64,000 bases of DNA. It comes from Pseudomonas fluorescens. GTDB taxonomy: Bacteria; Pseudomonadota; Gammaproteobacteria; Pseudomonadales; Pseudomonadaceae. Shown here one piece after another: positions 16,949-26,324 of this stretch. Position 1 is the first letter of the stretch; each line of letters begins with the position of its first letter. The position numbers and the translations under genes were made by a program. Where the stretch lies: the NCBI RefSeq assembly GCF_018614655.1, contig NZ_JAGGOG010000006.1:124001-188000 (forward strand), in the 5' to 3' direction. A model generated the notes under the pieces. The model saw only the letters and a list, made by a program, of their open reading frames with translations. It was not told where the DNA came from and did not search any database.

Positions 16949-18292
16949 TCAGGCTCCCAACAGGCTTTGGCCGCAAACCCGTACCACCTGGCCGTTGACG
17001 CCACCGGACGCCGGATGCGCAAGCCAGGCGATGGTTTGCGCCACGTCGATAGGCTGGCCACCCTGGGACAAAGAGTTCATTCGTCGCCCGGCTTCGCGGA
17101 TCATCAGCGGGATCTTCGCGGTCATCTGGGTTTCGATAAACCCAGGGGCCACGGCATTGACCGTCACCTGCTGCTTCGCCGCCCGGGGCGCCAGGCCCTG
17201 GACCAGGCCAATCACCCCGGCCTTGGAAGTGGCGTAGTTGCTTTGCCCTAGGTTGCCGGCGATCCCGGAAATCGACGAAACACAGACAATCCGCCCGCCC
17301 GGTTTCAATCCTTGCCCTTCCAGCAACGCCATACTGAGCTGCAACGGCGCGTCCAGGTTGACCGCCAACACGCTACGCCACGCGGCTTCGGTCATCTTGG
17401 CGATGGTCTTGTCGCGGGTGATCCCGGCGTTGTGCACCACCACATCAAAGGCACCGTGTTCGCTGACATGGGCCTGCAATTTTTGTGCGGCATCGGCGGC
17501 GGTGATATCCAGCGCCAAGGCCGTGCCGCCAACGCTATCGGCCGCCTGCTGCAGCGACTCCTGTGCTTGCGGCACATCCACACACACCACCTGCGCACCG
17601 TCACGGGCCAGGACTTGGGCAATCGCCAGGCCAATGCCTCGGGAGGCGCCGGTGACCAGGGCGCGGCGACCACTGAAGGGTTTGTCCCAATCGATATCGG
17701 TGGGTTGATCGACCGGTTTTTCCAACCGCACCACTTGCCCCGACACATAGGCCGAACGCCACGACAGGAAGAATCGCAGGCTACTTTCCAGAGCGCTTTC
17801 GGCGCCCGGCGCCACATAGATCAACTGCACGGTAATCGCCCGTCGCAACTCCTTGGCCAATGAACGCACCAAGCCTTCCAGGGCACGCTGGGCGATGGCT
17901 TGAGGCAAGTGCTTGCACTGCTCGGGCGCAGTGCCGAGCACCACCACCCGTGCGTGTTGCGCCAGGCGCCGGGCATTGGTGTGGAAGAATTCGTAAAGCT
18001 CATCCAGCTGTTTGAGCTCGACGATCTCGCTGGCATCAAACACCGCGCCCTGCACCTTGACCGTGGACGGCGCCTTGATCGTCGCCGGTTGTGCGGTCAC
18101 GGTGTCGGTGGCCGTGAAGATCCGTTGCACTTCAGCCGCCAGGCGCCCTGCCCCGGCCACGATCACCGGGTTGGCCAACCCTTGTTGGCCGCTGCGATGG
18201 CGCTGCAACGGCAGCGGTTGTGGCAACCCGGCGGTCTTGGCGAACCAGCGTCCCCACGGGGAGTTGACGAAAGATAGATAGCTGTCACTCAT
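16949..18292 (-). CDS. 3-oxoacyl-ACP/CoA reductase, FabG4-like two-domain SDR
   Basis: 447 residues, almost twice the normal FabG. The N-terminal ~200 residues form a degenerate flavodoxin-like Rossmann domain, and residues ~205-447 are a full SDR: VTGASRGIGLAIAQ binds NAD(P), NNAG-type VVHNAGITRD, catalytic Ser in VCVSSISG and YATSK with Tyr/Lys. This matches high-molecular-weight FabG4 of actinobacteria and pseudomonads, which reduces or oxidises 3-oxoacyl-CoA with NAD(H). Start: ATG 18292 (MSDSYLSF) is preferred to an upstream GTG at 18304; both have weak RBS. Operon with MaoC-type gene (2-bp gap). Confidence 0.88.
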   Translation of the reverse strand: MSDSYLSFVNSPWGRWFAKTAGLPQPLPLQRHRSGQQGLANPVIVAGAGRLAAEVQRIFTATDTVTAQPATIKAPSTVKVQGAVFDASEIVELKQLDELYEFFHTNARRLAQHARVVVLGTAPEQCKHLPQAIAQRALEGLVRSLAKELRRAITVQLIYVAPGAESALESSLRFFLSWRSAYVSGQVVRLEKPVDQPTDIDWDKPFSGRRALVTGASRGIGLAIAQVLARDGAQVVCVDVPQAQESLQQAADSVGGTALALDITAADAAQKLQAHVSEHGAFDVVVHNAGITRDKTIAKMTEAAWRSVLAVNLDAPLQLSMALLEGQGLKPGGRIVCVSSISGIAGNLGQSNYATSKAGVIGLVQGLAPRAAKQQVTVNAVAPGFIETQMTAKIPLMIREAGRRMNSLSQGGQPIDVAQTIAWLAHPASGGVNGQVVRVCGQSLLGA

Positions 18293-18336
18293 ATATAGAT
18301 TCACTCACAACACTGTCTTGCCATGGAAACCCGATC

Positions 18337-18445
18337 CATGTGGGAGCCGCGGTGCGACGATTCGACTTGCTCGCGAGGCGGTGGGCCAGCCACCGGATGC
18401 ATCGACTGATACACCGCTTTCGCGAGCAAGCCCGCTCCCACACGG
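18337..18445. repeat. REP palindrome pair
   Basis: catgtgggagc at 18337 and its complement gctcccacacgg ending at 18445, with inner ttgctcgcgag / cgcgagcaag copies in opposite orientation. Occupies the gap between the fabG-like and fadE-like genes. Confidence 0.8.
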
Positions 18446-18466
18446 ACCGCATTCCTCCAGCATTAT

Positions 18467-21004
18467 TTAGTTAACCGATGCGTTCTCGCCTTGGCTCACG
18501 CGCTTTTTTACACTGGGTTTTGCTGCTTGCTCCAGCGCCTGTTGACGCCGCTGCAAAGCCTCCAGCAACCCGAAGTCCTGCGGGAAGTCGTCCACCTGGA
18601 TGCCGTGATCGGCGTATTCCACATAGCGGCCCAGCAGCGTGTCTTCGTCGTCGCTGATCAGGTCCAGTGCTCGGGCCTTGATGCGCCAAGCGGTAAACGC
18701 AGTAGCAGAAATAGGCATCGGTTCGATCAGGCCCCGCTTGATCGCCGTCTTGAGGCGCGCATCGATAACGTCCACCTGTGGCAGCAGGCGCAAGGCCAGT
18801 TCGCCATAGGCCAGCTTGTCGATTTCCGGCCGTGGAACGTAGGAGTTGGCCAGCAAGCGGTCACGGGTTTCCCCCGGGATTTGCACCAGTTCCGCCACTT
18901 GGGCCAGCAGGCGATCCGAGGGTTTGCGCTGCGGGATACCGAACGGAAAACTCAAGCCACGAATCACCATCGCCGCCGGTTTTGACGGGTAGTTGTCGAG
19001 TACTTCAGCCAGGGCTTCATGGGCGCGCAACAACGCGTCCTGCACCGCCCAATGCACCAGCGGCAAGTCTGCCTGAGGCCGGCCATCATCCTCGAAACGC
19101 TTGAGTACGCAGGACAGGATGTACAACTGCGACAGAATATCCCCCAGGCGCCCGGTGATGCTTTCCTTGCGCTTGAGGGCACCGCCCAGCACGCCCATGG
19201 AAATATCGGAAATCAGCGCCAGCACCACCGACAGCCGATTGGCTTGACGGTAGTAGGACGCCAGGGCCGGCTCGGTTTTATCCGGAACGGAAATCAGCCG
19301 CCCGCCCGTCAGCGAATGCACCGCAGCGCGTACGGTATTGGCCAGCACAAAGCTCAGATGGCCAAACATCGCGCTGTCGAAATCCACCAACGCCTGACGA
19401 TGGTCGGTGTTGCGCGCCGCTTCCATCTCGCGCAACACATAGGGGTGGCAGCGAATCAGGCCCTGACCGTAGATGATCAGGCAGCGGGTCATGATGTTCG
19501 CGCCTTCAACGGTGATGGCAATAGGGCTTTGTTGGTAGGCACGGGCCAGGAAATTGTTCGGCCCCATGCAGATGCCTTTGCCGGCGACGATGTCCATGCC
19601 GTCGTTGACAATGATTCGCGCACGCTCGGTGACGTGATATTTGGCAATCGCCGAAATCACCGACGGTTTTTCACCGGCATCCAGAGCCGCCACCGACACC
19701 TTGCGCACCGCATCACACGCATACAGATGCCCGGCCATACGTGCCAACGGTGCCTGCACGCCTTCAAACTTGCCGATGGGCAGACCGAACTGCTTGCGCA
19801 TCGCCGCATAGGCCGTGGTCCCGCGCACTGCAACTTTGCCTAGGCCGACATTGGCCGACGGTAGGGAAATCGCCCGCCCGGCCGCCAGGCACTCCATCAA
19901 CATGCGCCAGCCGTTGCCTACTTGTTCGCGGCCACCAATCACCCATTCCAGGGGAATGAAGACATCCTTGCCGGTGGTAGGACCGTTCTGGAATACCGCG
20001 TTGAGGGGCCAGTGACGACGACCACTGTTCACGCCTGGATGAGAGGTCGGGATCAGCGCACAGGTGATCCCCAGGGAACCGGGCTGGCCCAGCAGGCCGT
20101 CCGGGTCTTCGGCGCGGAACGCCAGACCGAGCACCGTGGCGATGGGGCCAAGGGTGATGTAGCGCTTGTCCCAGGTAACGCTGAAACCCAGCACTTCCTG
20201 GCCTTCATGCATCCCTTTGCAGACGATGCCCAGGTCAGGAATCGCACCCGCATCGGAGCCGGCATACGGGCTGGTCAGGGCGAAGCACGGGATGTCTTCA
20301 CCCCGAGCCAGGCGCGGCAGGTAGTCATTGCGCTGGGCATCGGTGCCGTAGTGCAGCAGCAGTTCGGCCGGGCCGAGGGAGTTGGGCACCATCACCGAAA
20401 TTGCCGCCGCCGAGCAACGGGTCGACAGCTTCATCACCACTTGAGAATGGGCGTAGTGGGAAAAGCCTTTGCCGCCGTATTGCTTGGGAATGATCATCCC
20501 CAGGAAACCGGCGTCCTTGGTGTACTGCCAGCCCTCGGGGGACATGTCTTGCCAGATCTGGGTGGTTTCCCAGTCGTTGGCAATGTCGCAGAGGGTTTCC
20601 ACTTCGTTATCGAGGAAGGCTTGTTCCTCGGCCGTCAGGCTCGCCGGCGCGGCTTGCAGCAGGCGCTCCCAACGGGGTTTGCCACTGAACAGCTCGGCAT
20701 CCCACCACACGGTGCCGGACTCGATGGCGGCGCGTTCGGTGTCGGACATGGCCGGCATGATCGTGCGAAACAGGCCCAGAGCCCTGCTCGTCAACAGGTT
20801 GCGGCGCAAGGGTTTGATGGAAAGCAACAGCGCTGGCAACACCACCAGAAGCGCCGTGACCGTGACACCCAAACCCGCCACTGCGTTGAACAGATAACCA
20901 CCCGCCAACCAGACCAGCCCGGCACCCAGCCACAGGGTGGCAGACGCTTGTCGATACGCCAGGGCAATCGCCGCAGCGAGTCCCGCCAATAACCAGATAA
21001 CCAT
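18467..21004 (-). CDS. Acyl-CoA dehydrogenase, FadE type
   Basis: 845 residues, near the size of E. coli FadE (814). The N-terminus has two to three hydrophobic segments (VIWLLAGLAAAIALAY, LWLGAGLVWLAGGYLF, VTALLVVLPALLL) anchoring it to the inner membrane. Then come acyl-CoA dehydrogenase domains: FLGMIIPKQYGGKGFSHYAH, the FAD/substrate segment ALTSPYAGSDAG, and GKGICMGPNNFLARAYQQ. It introduces the trans-2 double bond in acyl-CoA, the first beta-oxidation step, passing electrons to ETF. RBS GAGGT lies before the ATG. It belongs to the same-strand lipid block but is separated by a REP from fabG/maoC. Confidence 0.93.
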   Translation of the reverse strand: MVIWLLAGLAAAIALAYRQASATLWLGAGLVWLAGGYLFNAVAGLGVTVTALLVVLPALLLSIKPLRRNLLTSRALGLFRTIMPAMSDTERAAIESGTVWWDAELFSGKPRWERLLQAAPASLTAEEQAFLDNEVETLCDIANDWETTQIWQDMSPEGWQYTKDAGFLGMIIPKQYGGKGFSHYAHSQVVMKLSTRCSAAAISVMVPNSLGPAELLLHYGTDAQRNDYLPRLARGEDIPCFALTSPYAGSDAGAIPDLGIVCKGMHEGQEVLGFSVTWDKRYITLGPIATVLGLAFRAEDPDGLLGQPGSLGITCALIPTSHPGVNSGRRHWPLNAVFQNGPTTGKDVFIPLEWVIGGREQVGNGWRMLMECLAAGRAISLPSANVGLGKVAVRGTTAYAAMRKQFGLPIGKFEGVQAPLARMAGHLYACDAVRKVSVAALDAGEKPSVISAIAKYHVTERARIIVNDGMDIVAGKGICMGPNNFLARAYQQSPIAITVEGANIMTRCLIIYGQGLIRCHPYVLREMEAARNTDHRQALVDFDSAMFGHLSFVLANTVRAAVHSLTGGRLISVPDKTEPALASYYRQANRLSVVLALISDISMGVLGGALKRKESITGRLGDILSQLYILSCVLKRFEDDGRPQADLPLVHWAVQDALLRAHEALAEVLDNYPSKPAAMVIRGLSFPFGIPQRKPSDRLLAQVAELVQIPGETRDRLLANSYVPRPEIDKLAYGELALRLLPQVDVIDARLKTAIKRGLIEPMPISATAFTAWRIKARALDLISDDEDTLLGRYVEYADHGIQVDDFPQDFGLLEALQRRQQALEQAAKPSVKKRVSQGENASVN

Positions 21005-21270
21005 GGAGATACCTCACTTGATTCAGGGCGTAGCCAATACGGAGGCAGATCGATAAGACCTGCGGCGTAAAGCCACACTACAAACTTGGAAAGATAATTT
21101 CAAATTTTGTTTTTAAATTTATATTTAATGCTTTGACGAAAAAAGAGTGACTGAACGAGTCAGCCTTGGTGTTCAACAGGAAAGGAGATGGCAACGAGGA
21201 CTTGGGTAACCGTATGGAGCGAGCATCAAGATGCGCTTGATGCCCTCTCCTCCGGCTGTCTTGGACGACC
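21005..21270 (-). promoter_or_regulatory. AT-rich fadE upstream region
   Basis: Gene-free gap between fadL-like stop and fadE start. 21090-21130 is markedly AT-rich, with TTGTTTTTAAATTTATATTT at 21107, probably the fadE promoter zone. Similar runs lie before the alkB-like (26174) and monooxygenase (27499) genes. No terminator hairpin with a clear T-tract was seen after fadL. Confidence 0.4.
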
Positions 21271-22716
21271 TTAGAACTTGTAGGTGGCCGACAGGCTGAC
21301 CACATCGCCCGAGGATTCGGCCTTGCCATCGAGTTGGGCACCGCCCAGTCGATCGACGTTTTTGGTCTTGAGGTTGACCTTTTGTACGAACTGGTGCGAG
21401 TACGCGCCATCAATGGTAAGGCCCGGTACCGCCTTGATGTCATAACCGGCACCAAACGCCAGGAAATAGCGGTCACCGTCGGGAATCCGCGGATCGCGGG
21501 TGGAGTTGCGGGTAGGTGTCTGGTCGTACGCTACGCCGGCACGCAGGGTGAGTTCGTCGGTGGCTTTGTAATCGCCACCAATGGACGTCATCCACGAGTT
21601 TTTGTAGTTATACGGAATCGCCACAATGGTCGAACCTTGAGATTTCAGCGTCAGGTCCTGGAACGACGACCATTCGGTCCACTGTGCACTCATGCCCAAG
21701 GTCCAGCGATCGTTGAACTGATGCACCCAGTCAATCGCCGCCGTGGCCGGGATGTCCAGTTGAACACTGGCGTGAGCACCGTCCGGGAACAACTTGAGGC
21801 CCGGGTACGCGAACTCCACCAGCGTTTCGCCGTTGGGCCCGAAAGGCGTCGTCATGGCATTACGCCCGACCGCATCAGTCTTGAAGTTATATTTGCCGGT
21901 CATCTTGTTTTTGATTTTGGCGTGGTAGTTCAGACCCAGCGTGTCTTGTGCCGTCGGCTTCCAGACCACACCACCAAACCAACCGACCGAAATATTATCG
22001 ACCTTGACCCTGATCAGCGACTCGCCGATGCCCGATGGGAACTGAGACCCACCCAGTCCCGGTGAGTTGGCGGCCGCCGCGTACAAGTCAACGTTCTGAC
22101 TGACGAAGCCCTGACTGCGTTGAACAATGGCACCGCCGCCCACCGAAAACTCGTCGTTTACCTTGAACGACAACGAGCCAGTAAGTCCCACGGTTTCGAT
22201 TTTTGTATCGACTGCAAAGTCACGAAACTTGGAACCCTCATCCCAGGTAGTACGCATCCCCTGAGGCACAACCTGGCTCAGGCCAAACGCAAAACGGTCG
22301 CCGATCGGAATAACCAGAAAACCTGTCGGCAGCCAGGCCGTGAAGCCCCCTTGGCCGCCGTTGTTGTTATTGAGCGTCGGATCACCCACGTTACCCAAGT
22401 CGTCCAGCACGGGCGTATTGGTGACCGGGTTACCGGCATAGTCGTAGGCCTTGCCGCTGTATTTGATCTTTACCCGGGCGTAATCGACCGTTTGTTGTGC
22501 AATGGTCGAATCGATGAAGGCCATGGCTGCGGGGTTGTTGTAAGCGGCGCTCGGATCGTTCTTGAACAGTGAACCACCACCGAAGGCACGGCCCCAACCG
22601 GGAGCGCCATAGGTCGGTGTGGAGAAACCACCCGCCTGTACTTGCCCAGTCGTTATCAGGCTTCCCAGCAAAGCCAGTCCCAGTAACGTTTGAGCGTGTT
22701 GTTTCTTATTGTTCAT
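21271..22716 (-). CDS. Outer-membrane fatty acid/hydrocarbon transporter (FadL/OmpP1/TodX)
   Basis: 481 residues. Start has AAGGAG 6 nt upstream. Signal peptide LGLALLGSLITTGQVQAG with cleavage near residue 29. The mature N-terminus begins GGFSTPTYGAPGWGRAF, matching the plug-domain opening of FadL proteins, and NPAAMAFI is the family's conserved NPA element. The C-terminus ends SLSATYKF with the terminal aromatic needed for BAM insertion. Members let long-chain fatty acids, alkanes or aromatics cross the outer membrane. Position next to PraB-like and alkB-like genes suggests hydrocarbon or fatty-acid uptake. Substrate inferred. Confidence 0.92.
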   Translation of the reverse strand: MNNKKQHAQTLLGLALLGSLITTGQVQAGGFSTPTYGAPGWGRAFGGGSLFKNDPSAAYNNPAAMAFIDSTIAQQTVDYARVKIKYSGKAYDYAGNPVTNTPVLDDLGNVGDPTLNNNNGGQGGFTAWLPTGFLVIPIGDRFAFGLSQVVPQGMRTTWDEGSKFRDFAVDTKIETVGLTGSLSFKVNDEFSVGGGAIVQRSQGFVSQNVDLYAAAANSPGLGGSQFPSGIGESLIRVKVDNISVGWFGGVVWKPTAQDTLGLNYHAKIKNKMTGKYNFKTDAVGRNAMTTPFGPNGETLVEFAYPGLKLFPDGAHASVQLDIPATAAIDWVHQFNDRWTLGMSAQWTEWSSFQDLTLKSQGSTIVAIPYNYKNSWMTSIGGDYKATDELTLRAGVAYDQTPTRNSTRDPRIPDGDRYFLAFGAGYDIKAVPGLTIDGAYSHQFVQKVNLKTKNVDRLGGAQLDGKAESSGDVVSLSATYKF

Positions 22717-22825
22717 GCGGCACTCCTTATTATTATTTGCTCCCGGCCCCTGCCGGTTGATCGTGTACCCACTGGGCGTCTTTCAAAGAGCGCCTGCCTG
22801 AAGCGGCGTGACTGGTGCGTGGACT

Positions 22826-23338
22826 TCAAGGATGAGTGGTGAGCGAGCCGGCCAGCGTGACGCTCAACGACACCAGCGTGCAGTTGCTGTTCATTGCCTG
22901 ATTGGCGGCCCCCAACATATGCGTGGCGTTGTCCCATGTGACGGCGAGACTGCCAGGGCCACAGACGGACTCGCCTGGTCGCGCAAGATTGAGCATCGAG
23001 AATCCAATGTTGGTGATGGTGCCTTGTGAAGCGCTGCTCAGGTTCACGCTCCAGGGCAGCCCCTGCACTTTGGGCAAGGTGCAGAGCGCGTTGTTGCCCG
23101 ACAACGACGCAGCGGTAATGGTCGCCACACCGTTCTCATCGATGGACCCGGACACGCTGAGGTTGCATGTCATGGGCGCCTGGAAAGTCGCCGGCCATTT
23201 CAATACGACACTGCCGCCGGTACTGCTAAACGGCCCCGGTGGGCTGAAGCCCGCCGCGCCTGCCATGGAAGAGCCAACTCCCAGGCTGAATAACATCGAA
23301 CCCAAAAGTGCTGTTTTCTTGAGGCTTTGCATTGCCAT
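22826..23338 (-). CDS. PraB-like secreted protein 1
   Basis: 170 residues from ATG 23338 (GGGGAA just upstream). Signal peptide ending GSSMAGAAG. The mature protein starts FSPPGPFSSTGGSVVLKWP and carries four cysteines (MTCNLSV, ALCTLP, SVCGPG, NCTLVSL). It is clearly paralogous to the next two genes: a PGPF opening, Cys pairs in the same order, and an ending Cys-T-V/L-V-SLSV. The family includes PraB, a secreted 16-kDa activator of n-alkane growth in P. aeruginosa. It is thought to be an extracellular/adhesive surface protein; the mechanism is not established. First of three tandem copies, same strand as the alkB-like gene. Confidence 0.75.
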   Translation of the reverse strand: MAMQSLKKTALLGSMLFSLGVGSSMAGAAGFSPPGPFSSTGGSVVLKWPATFQAPMTCNLSVSGSIDENGVATITAASLSGNNALCTLPKVQGLPWSVNLSSASQGTITNIGFSMLNLARPGESVCGPGSLAVTWDNATHMLGAANQAMNSNCTLVSLSVTLAGSLTTHP

Positions 23339-23460
23339 GTTCCCCAGACAATAAATACCGCTCACAACCGGCTCCGCCGGTGGCGTCCCCTCGACCGGGG
23401 CCTCTTGCGAGGCACCGGTCTTTCAACGGGTGATCAATCCTTTTCGGAGTCTTGCCGTAG

Positions 23461-23943
23461 TTAGTTAACCGATAGCGTCGGTGCCACAACGCTCAGCGAT
23501 ACCACGGTGCAGTTGCCGCTCAGCGACTGATTGGCTGCCGAGAGGGTTTTGGTGCCTGGTGTCCAAGCGACGTTAATAGTGGTAGGCCCGCAGTTGGTGG
23601 CCGGAACCGATGCGATCTTGTAGCCGACATTGGTCACAGTCCCGGTAGTAGCGGACGCGGCAGTCAGTACCCATGGGATGTTGGTCAGCGTCGGCAGGCT
23701 GCACAGACCGCCACCGGTCAGGGAAGCGCCGTTGATCGAAGCCACGCCACCGCTAACGTTGCCGGTAAAGGTAATGCCGCAGGTCACGGCAGCACCGAAG
23801 GACGAAGGCGACTTCACTACGATGGTGCCCGCATTCGTCGAGAACGGACCTTCCGGCGAGACCGAAGCAGCAGTCGCCATGGAAGCGGCGCCAAAGCACA
23901 TTGCGAAAGAAGTTGCACAAACGAGGGTTTTCAAGCTTTTCAT
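23461..23943 (-). CDS. praB: PraB-like alkane oxidation activator protein 2
   Basis: 160 residues, the size of known PraB. Start with GTGAGGAAA RBS. Signal peptide CATSFAMCFGAASMATA then mature ASVSPEGPFSTNAGTIVV. Four cysteines in VTCGITF, GLCSLP, TNCGPT and GNCTVVSLSV suggest two disulfides in a compact beta domain. This copy is the closest of the three to my memory of PraB, the protein-like activator of alkane oxidation. It lies between two paralogues with about 120-130 bp gaps, so each may have its own promoter. Expected to be exported to the cell surface or medium when hydrocarbons are used. Confidence 0.8.
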   Translation of the reverse strand: MKSLKTLVCATSFAMCFGAASMATAASVSPEGPFSTNAGTIVVKSPSSFGAAVTCGITFTGNVSGGVASINGASLTGGGLCSLPTLTNIPWVLTAASATTGTVTNVGYKIASVPATNCGPTTINVAWTPGTKTLSAANQSLSGNCTVVSLSVVAPTLSVN

Positions 23944-24076
23944 TGTTTTTCCTCACATGTATGGCGAATCATTTCGCCGGGGGTAATGGCCATGATCGAG
24001 AGGTCACGGTGAAACTGCAGAACTTCCCTTTCCAGCCAAATCTCAATTCAATTACCACTACAACATTCAAATACGT

Positions 24077-24574
24077 TTACTCGACGACCTTGAAGGTCGG
24101 CGGCATTTTGATCGACACCGTTTTAATGGTGCAGTCTTCGCCGATGGGCACGTTCACGGCTTCCAACTTGCCGGTGGCGTTATCCCAGGTCCCGTCGGCC
24201 GTAGAGGGGCCGCACTTGCCACCCAAGCCGAATGCGTGCACGTCGACGCTGATCTTTGACATCGAACCACTCTTGGTATCTTTGGCTACCAATATCCAGG
24301 GTAAGTTGGTCGCTTCGACCCGACTGCACTTGAGTCCGCCGTCGAACACAACTTTTTCGACACTGACGGACGCGCCATCCGCCGCCACCTTGCCGACCAC
24401 TTTGATGGTGCAGTCGGCACTGATGAGGGCGCCCTTGGAGAAACTGATAGGCCCCTGGGCGGTAAACGCACTGCCGGCGGGTTCGATACGCGCAGCGGCC
24501 TGGGCCTGCTGATAGACAATAAGACCCAGTGCAGCCAATACAATATGGGTGGTGAACTTGGCAGTGGTTTGCAT
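24077..24574 (-). CDS. PraB-like secreted protein 3
   Basis: 165 residues from ATG 24574. Signal peptide HIVLAALGLIVYQQAQAA. The mature part begins ARIEPAGSAFTAQGPISF and shows the same Cys positions as the other two copies (DCTIKV, LKCSR, KCGPST, DCTIKTVSIKM). It is the most divergent copy: less Gly/Ser-rich, and the PGPF motif changed to QGPI. Divergence suggests either an old duplication with a specialised role or a distinct ligand. It sits nearest to the alkB-like gene, in the same orientation, but 146 bp lie between the alkB stop and this start. Confidence 0.7.
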   Translation of the reverse strand: MQTTAKFTTHIVLAALGLIVYQQAQAAARIEPAGSAFTAQGPISFSKGALISADCTIKVVGKVAADGASVSVEKVVFDGGLKCSRVEATNLPWILVAKDTKSGSMSKISVDVHAFGLGGKCGPSTADGTWDNATGKLEAVNVPIGEDCTIKTVSIKMPPTFKVVE

Positions 24575-24720
24575 GGTTGACGCCCTTCCCTTGGTTTTAT
24601 TTTTGTTCGGGTCAAACAACTTTCGTGCAACTAGTCAGTACTCGAAACCCATGAATCAGGGGCGATAAAAACCTGCGCGATACACAGATCCCGAGTACTT
24701 AAGCAACTGTCTACTTCATA

Positions 24721-25998
24721 TCAAAAGCTGCTGGTATTGCCGTATTTCTCCAACATCTTCAAACGTTTTGGCGGGTGAATATTGGCTAAAGTGACATCAC
24801 CCGAATAATGTTTGAGCACCCGATGATCCATCCGGCGACGCCACAAGTACGGCACATACGCCCAGACAATCATGCTTGCGTAGCCATAAGGCAGTTGTGG
24901 TGATTCATCAAAGTGACGCAAGGACTGATAACTGCGAGTCGGGTTGGCGTGGTGATCGGAATGACGCTGTAATTGGAACAGAAAGATGTTGGTGACAATC
25001 CGATTACTGTTCCACGAGTGCCGAGGCGAGCACCGTTCATAACGACCGTTAGGCAACTTCTGGCGCATCAAACCGTAGTGCTCGACGTAGTTCACCACTT
25101 CCAGCAACGAGAAGCCGTAGACACCCTGGATCACCAGGAACGGAATCACGCCAATCCCCAGCCAGGCAATCATTGCGCCCCACAACACCACGCTGTACAT
25201 CCAGGCACTCAGTACGCCGTTCTTCCAATGCCAGGCCGGCAGCCCCAGTTTGCGCAGACGCTCACGCTCCAGGTTCCAGGCCGAGCGCGCGCTGAACCCT
25301 ACCGAGCGTGGCAGGAAGGCCCAGAAACTTTCCCCCAACCGCGAGCTGGCCGGATCTTCCGGTGTCGCAACACGAACGTGATGGCCGCGGTTATGTTCGG
25401 TGTAAAAGTGTCCGTAGAAGGTGGGCGCCAGGGTGATCTTCGCCAGGATGACTTCCAACAGGCGCGGCTTGTGACCCAGCTCATGGGCGGTATTGATGGC
25501 AATCCCTGTGGCCGCGCCGGTGGACAGAGCCATGCCCAGGTAGGTGAACCCACTGACTTCGCCATGCAATTGTGTGCGGGCGGTGATATAGCTGGCGGTT
25601 TGCGCCATCCAGCTCGACGGATCCATCGACGCAGTGGCATGCAGCAGGCCGCCGCTGATGATCCAGTCGATGCCGCTGACCGCCAGCCAACCGGTGATGA
25701 TCACCGAAGAGATGACAAACAGGACGCCGGTGTAGACGATCCAACGATAGTAGCTTTGGGATTCAAGGCCGCTGACGGCGGATTCCGGCGGGTTACTGAC
25801 GTCTTCGCCCAACAGGCCATCGATCAGCGGGATCAGGCCGAAGATCACCAGTACGCCGACCCACCACAGTTGCTGTACACCGGTGGTAATGGCGAGGGCG
25901 CCGGAGAGCAACGGAGTTGCCAGAGGCATGATGCCGAGCCACCACAAGTGACGCTTGCCATCGGTCCAGACGTGCGGGGCTGCCAACGTCTGATTCAT
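24721..25998 (-). CDS. alkB: Alkane 1-monooxygenase (AlkB, membrane di-iron hydroxylase)
   Basis: 425 residues from ATG 25998, which has GGAGG at ideal distance; longer in-frame starts are unlikely. All AlkB histidine motifs are present: HELGH at 172-176, EHNRGHH at 201-207, NYVEHYG at 303-309, and LQRHSDHHA near 343-351. About six transmembrane helices surround them. With rubredoxin and rubredoxin reductase it hydroxylates terminal methyl groups of medium/long alkanes; neither electron carrier is in the window, so they must be encoded elsewhere. The neighbouring FadL-like porin, PraB-like proteins and beta-oxidation genes make an alkane-degradation role convincing. Confidence 0.93.
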   Translation of the reverse strand: MNQTLAAPHVWTDGKRHLWWLGIMPLATPLLSGALAITTGVQQLWWVGVLVIFGLIPLIDGLLGEDVSNPPESAVSGLESQSYYRWIVYTGVLFVISSVIITGWLAVSGIDWIISGGLLHATASMDPSSWMAQTASYITARTQLHGEVSGFTYLGMALSTGAATGIAINTAHELGHKPRLLEVILAKITLAPTFYGHFYTEHNRGHHVRVATPEDPASSRLGESFWAFLPRSVGFSARSAWNLERERLRKLGLPAWHWKNGVLSAWMYSVVLWGAMIAWLGIGVIPFLVIQGVYGFSLLEVVNYVEHYGLMRQKLPNGRYERCSPRHSWNSNRIVTNIFLFQLQRHSDHHANPTRSYQSLRHFDESPQLPYGYASMIVWAYVPYLWRRRMDHRVLKHYSGDVTLANIHPPKRLKMLEKYGNTSSF

Positions 25999-26324
25999 GG
26001 CAACCTCCGCGCGCTTGGCGCAACGCGGCATGGCAGGGAAGCAAAATGAACAGTGAACAGGTTCAGGGAGCGATGACTGCTCCGGGAAATCAACCATGCG
26101 ATAAAAGACGTTTTTTTCATTATTTTATTCGCTCTTAGGCATTTCAAAAATCATTTCAAAACAAACATTGAAATATTTTTTTAAATAAATAGCGCGTAAT
26201 CGTTAGGTCGTCAACTACTTTCTCGGACCCTTTGAAACGTGACCGCACAGTCTGTTTTTCATCTGTGCGGTCAGGCGTCTAGAGCACGCTTTGAGGACTA
26301 TTGAACACGCCGTGATTGCCACAA
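25999..26324. promoter_or_regulatory. alkB upstream region with stem-loop
   Basis: 326-bp gap. 26090-26195 is very AT-rich, including TATTTTTTTAAATAAATA at 26174-26191, likely the alkB promoter zone. A perfect 10-bp stem GACCGCACAG/CTGTGCGGTC spans 26241-26272 with a 12-nt loop; it may end transcription of the upstream hydrolase gene, but no T-tract follows, so it could also be a protein-binding site. Confidence 0.5.
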
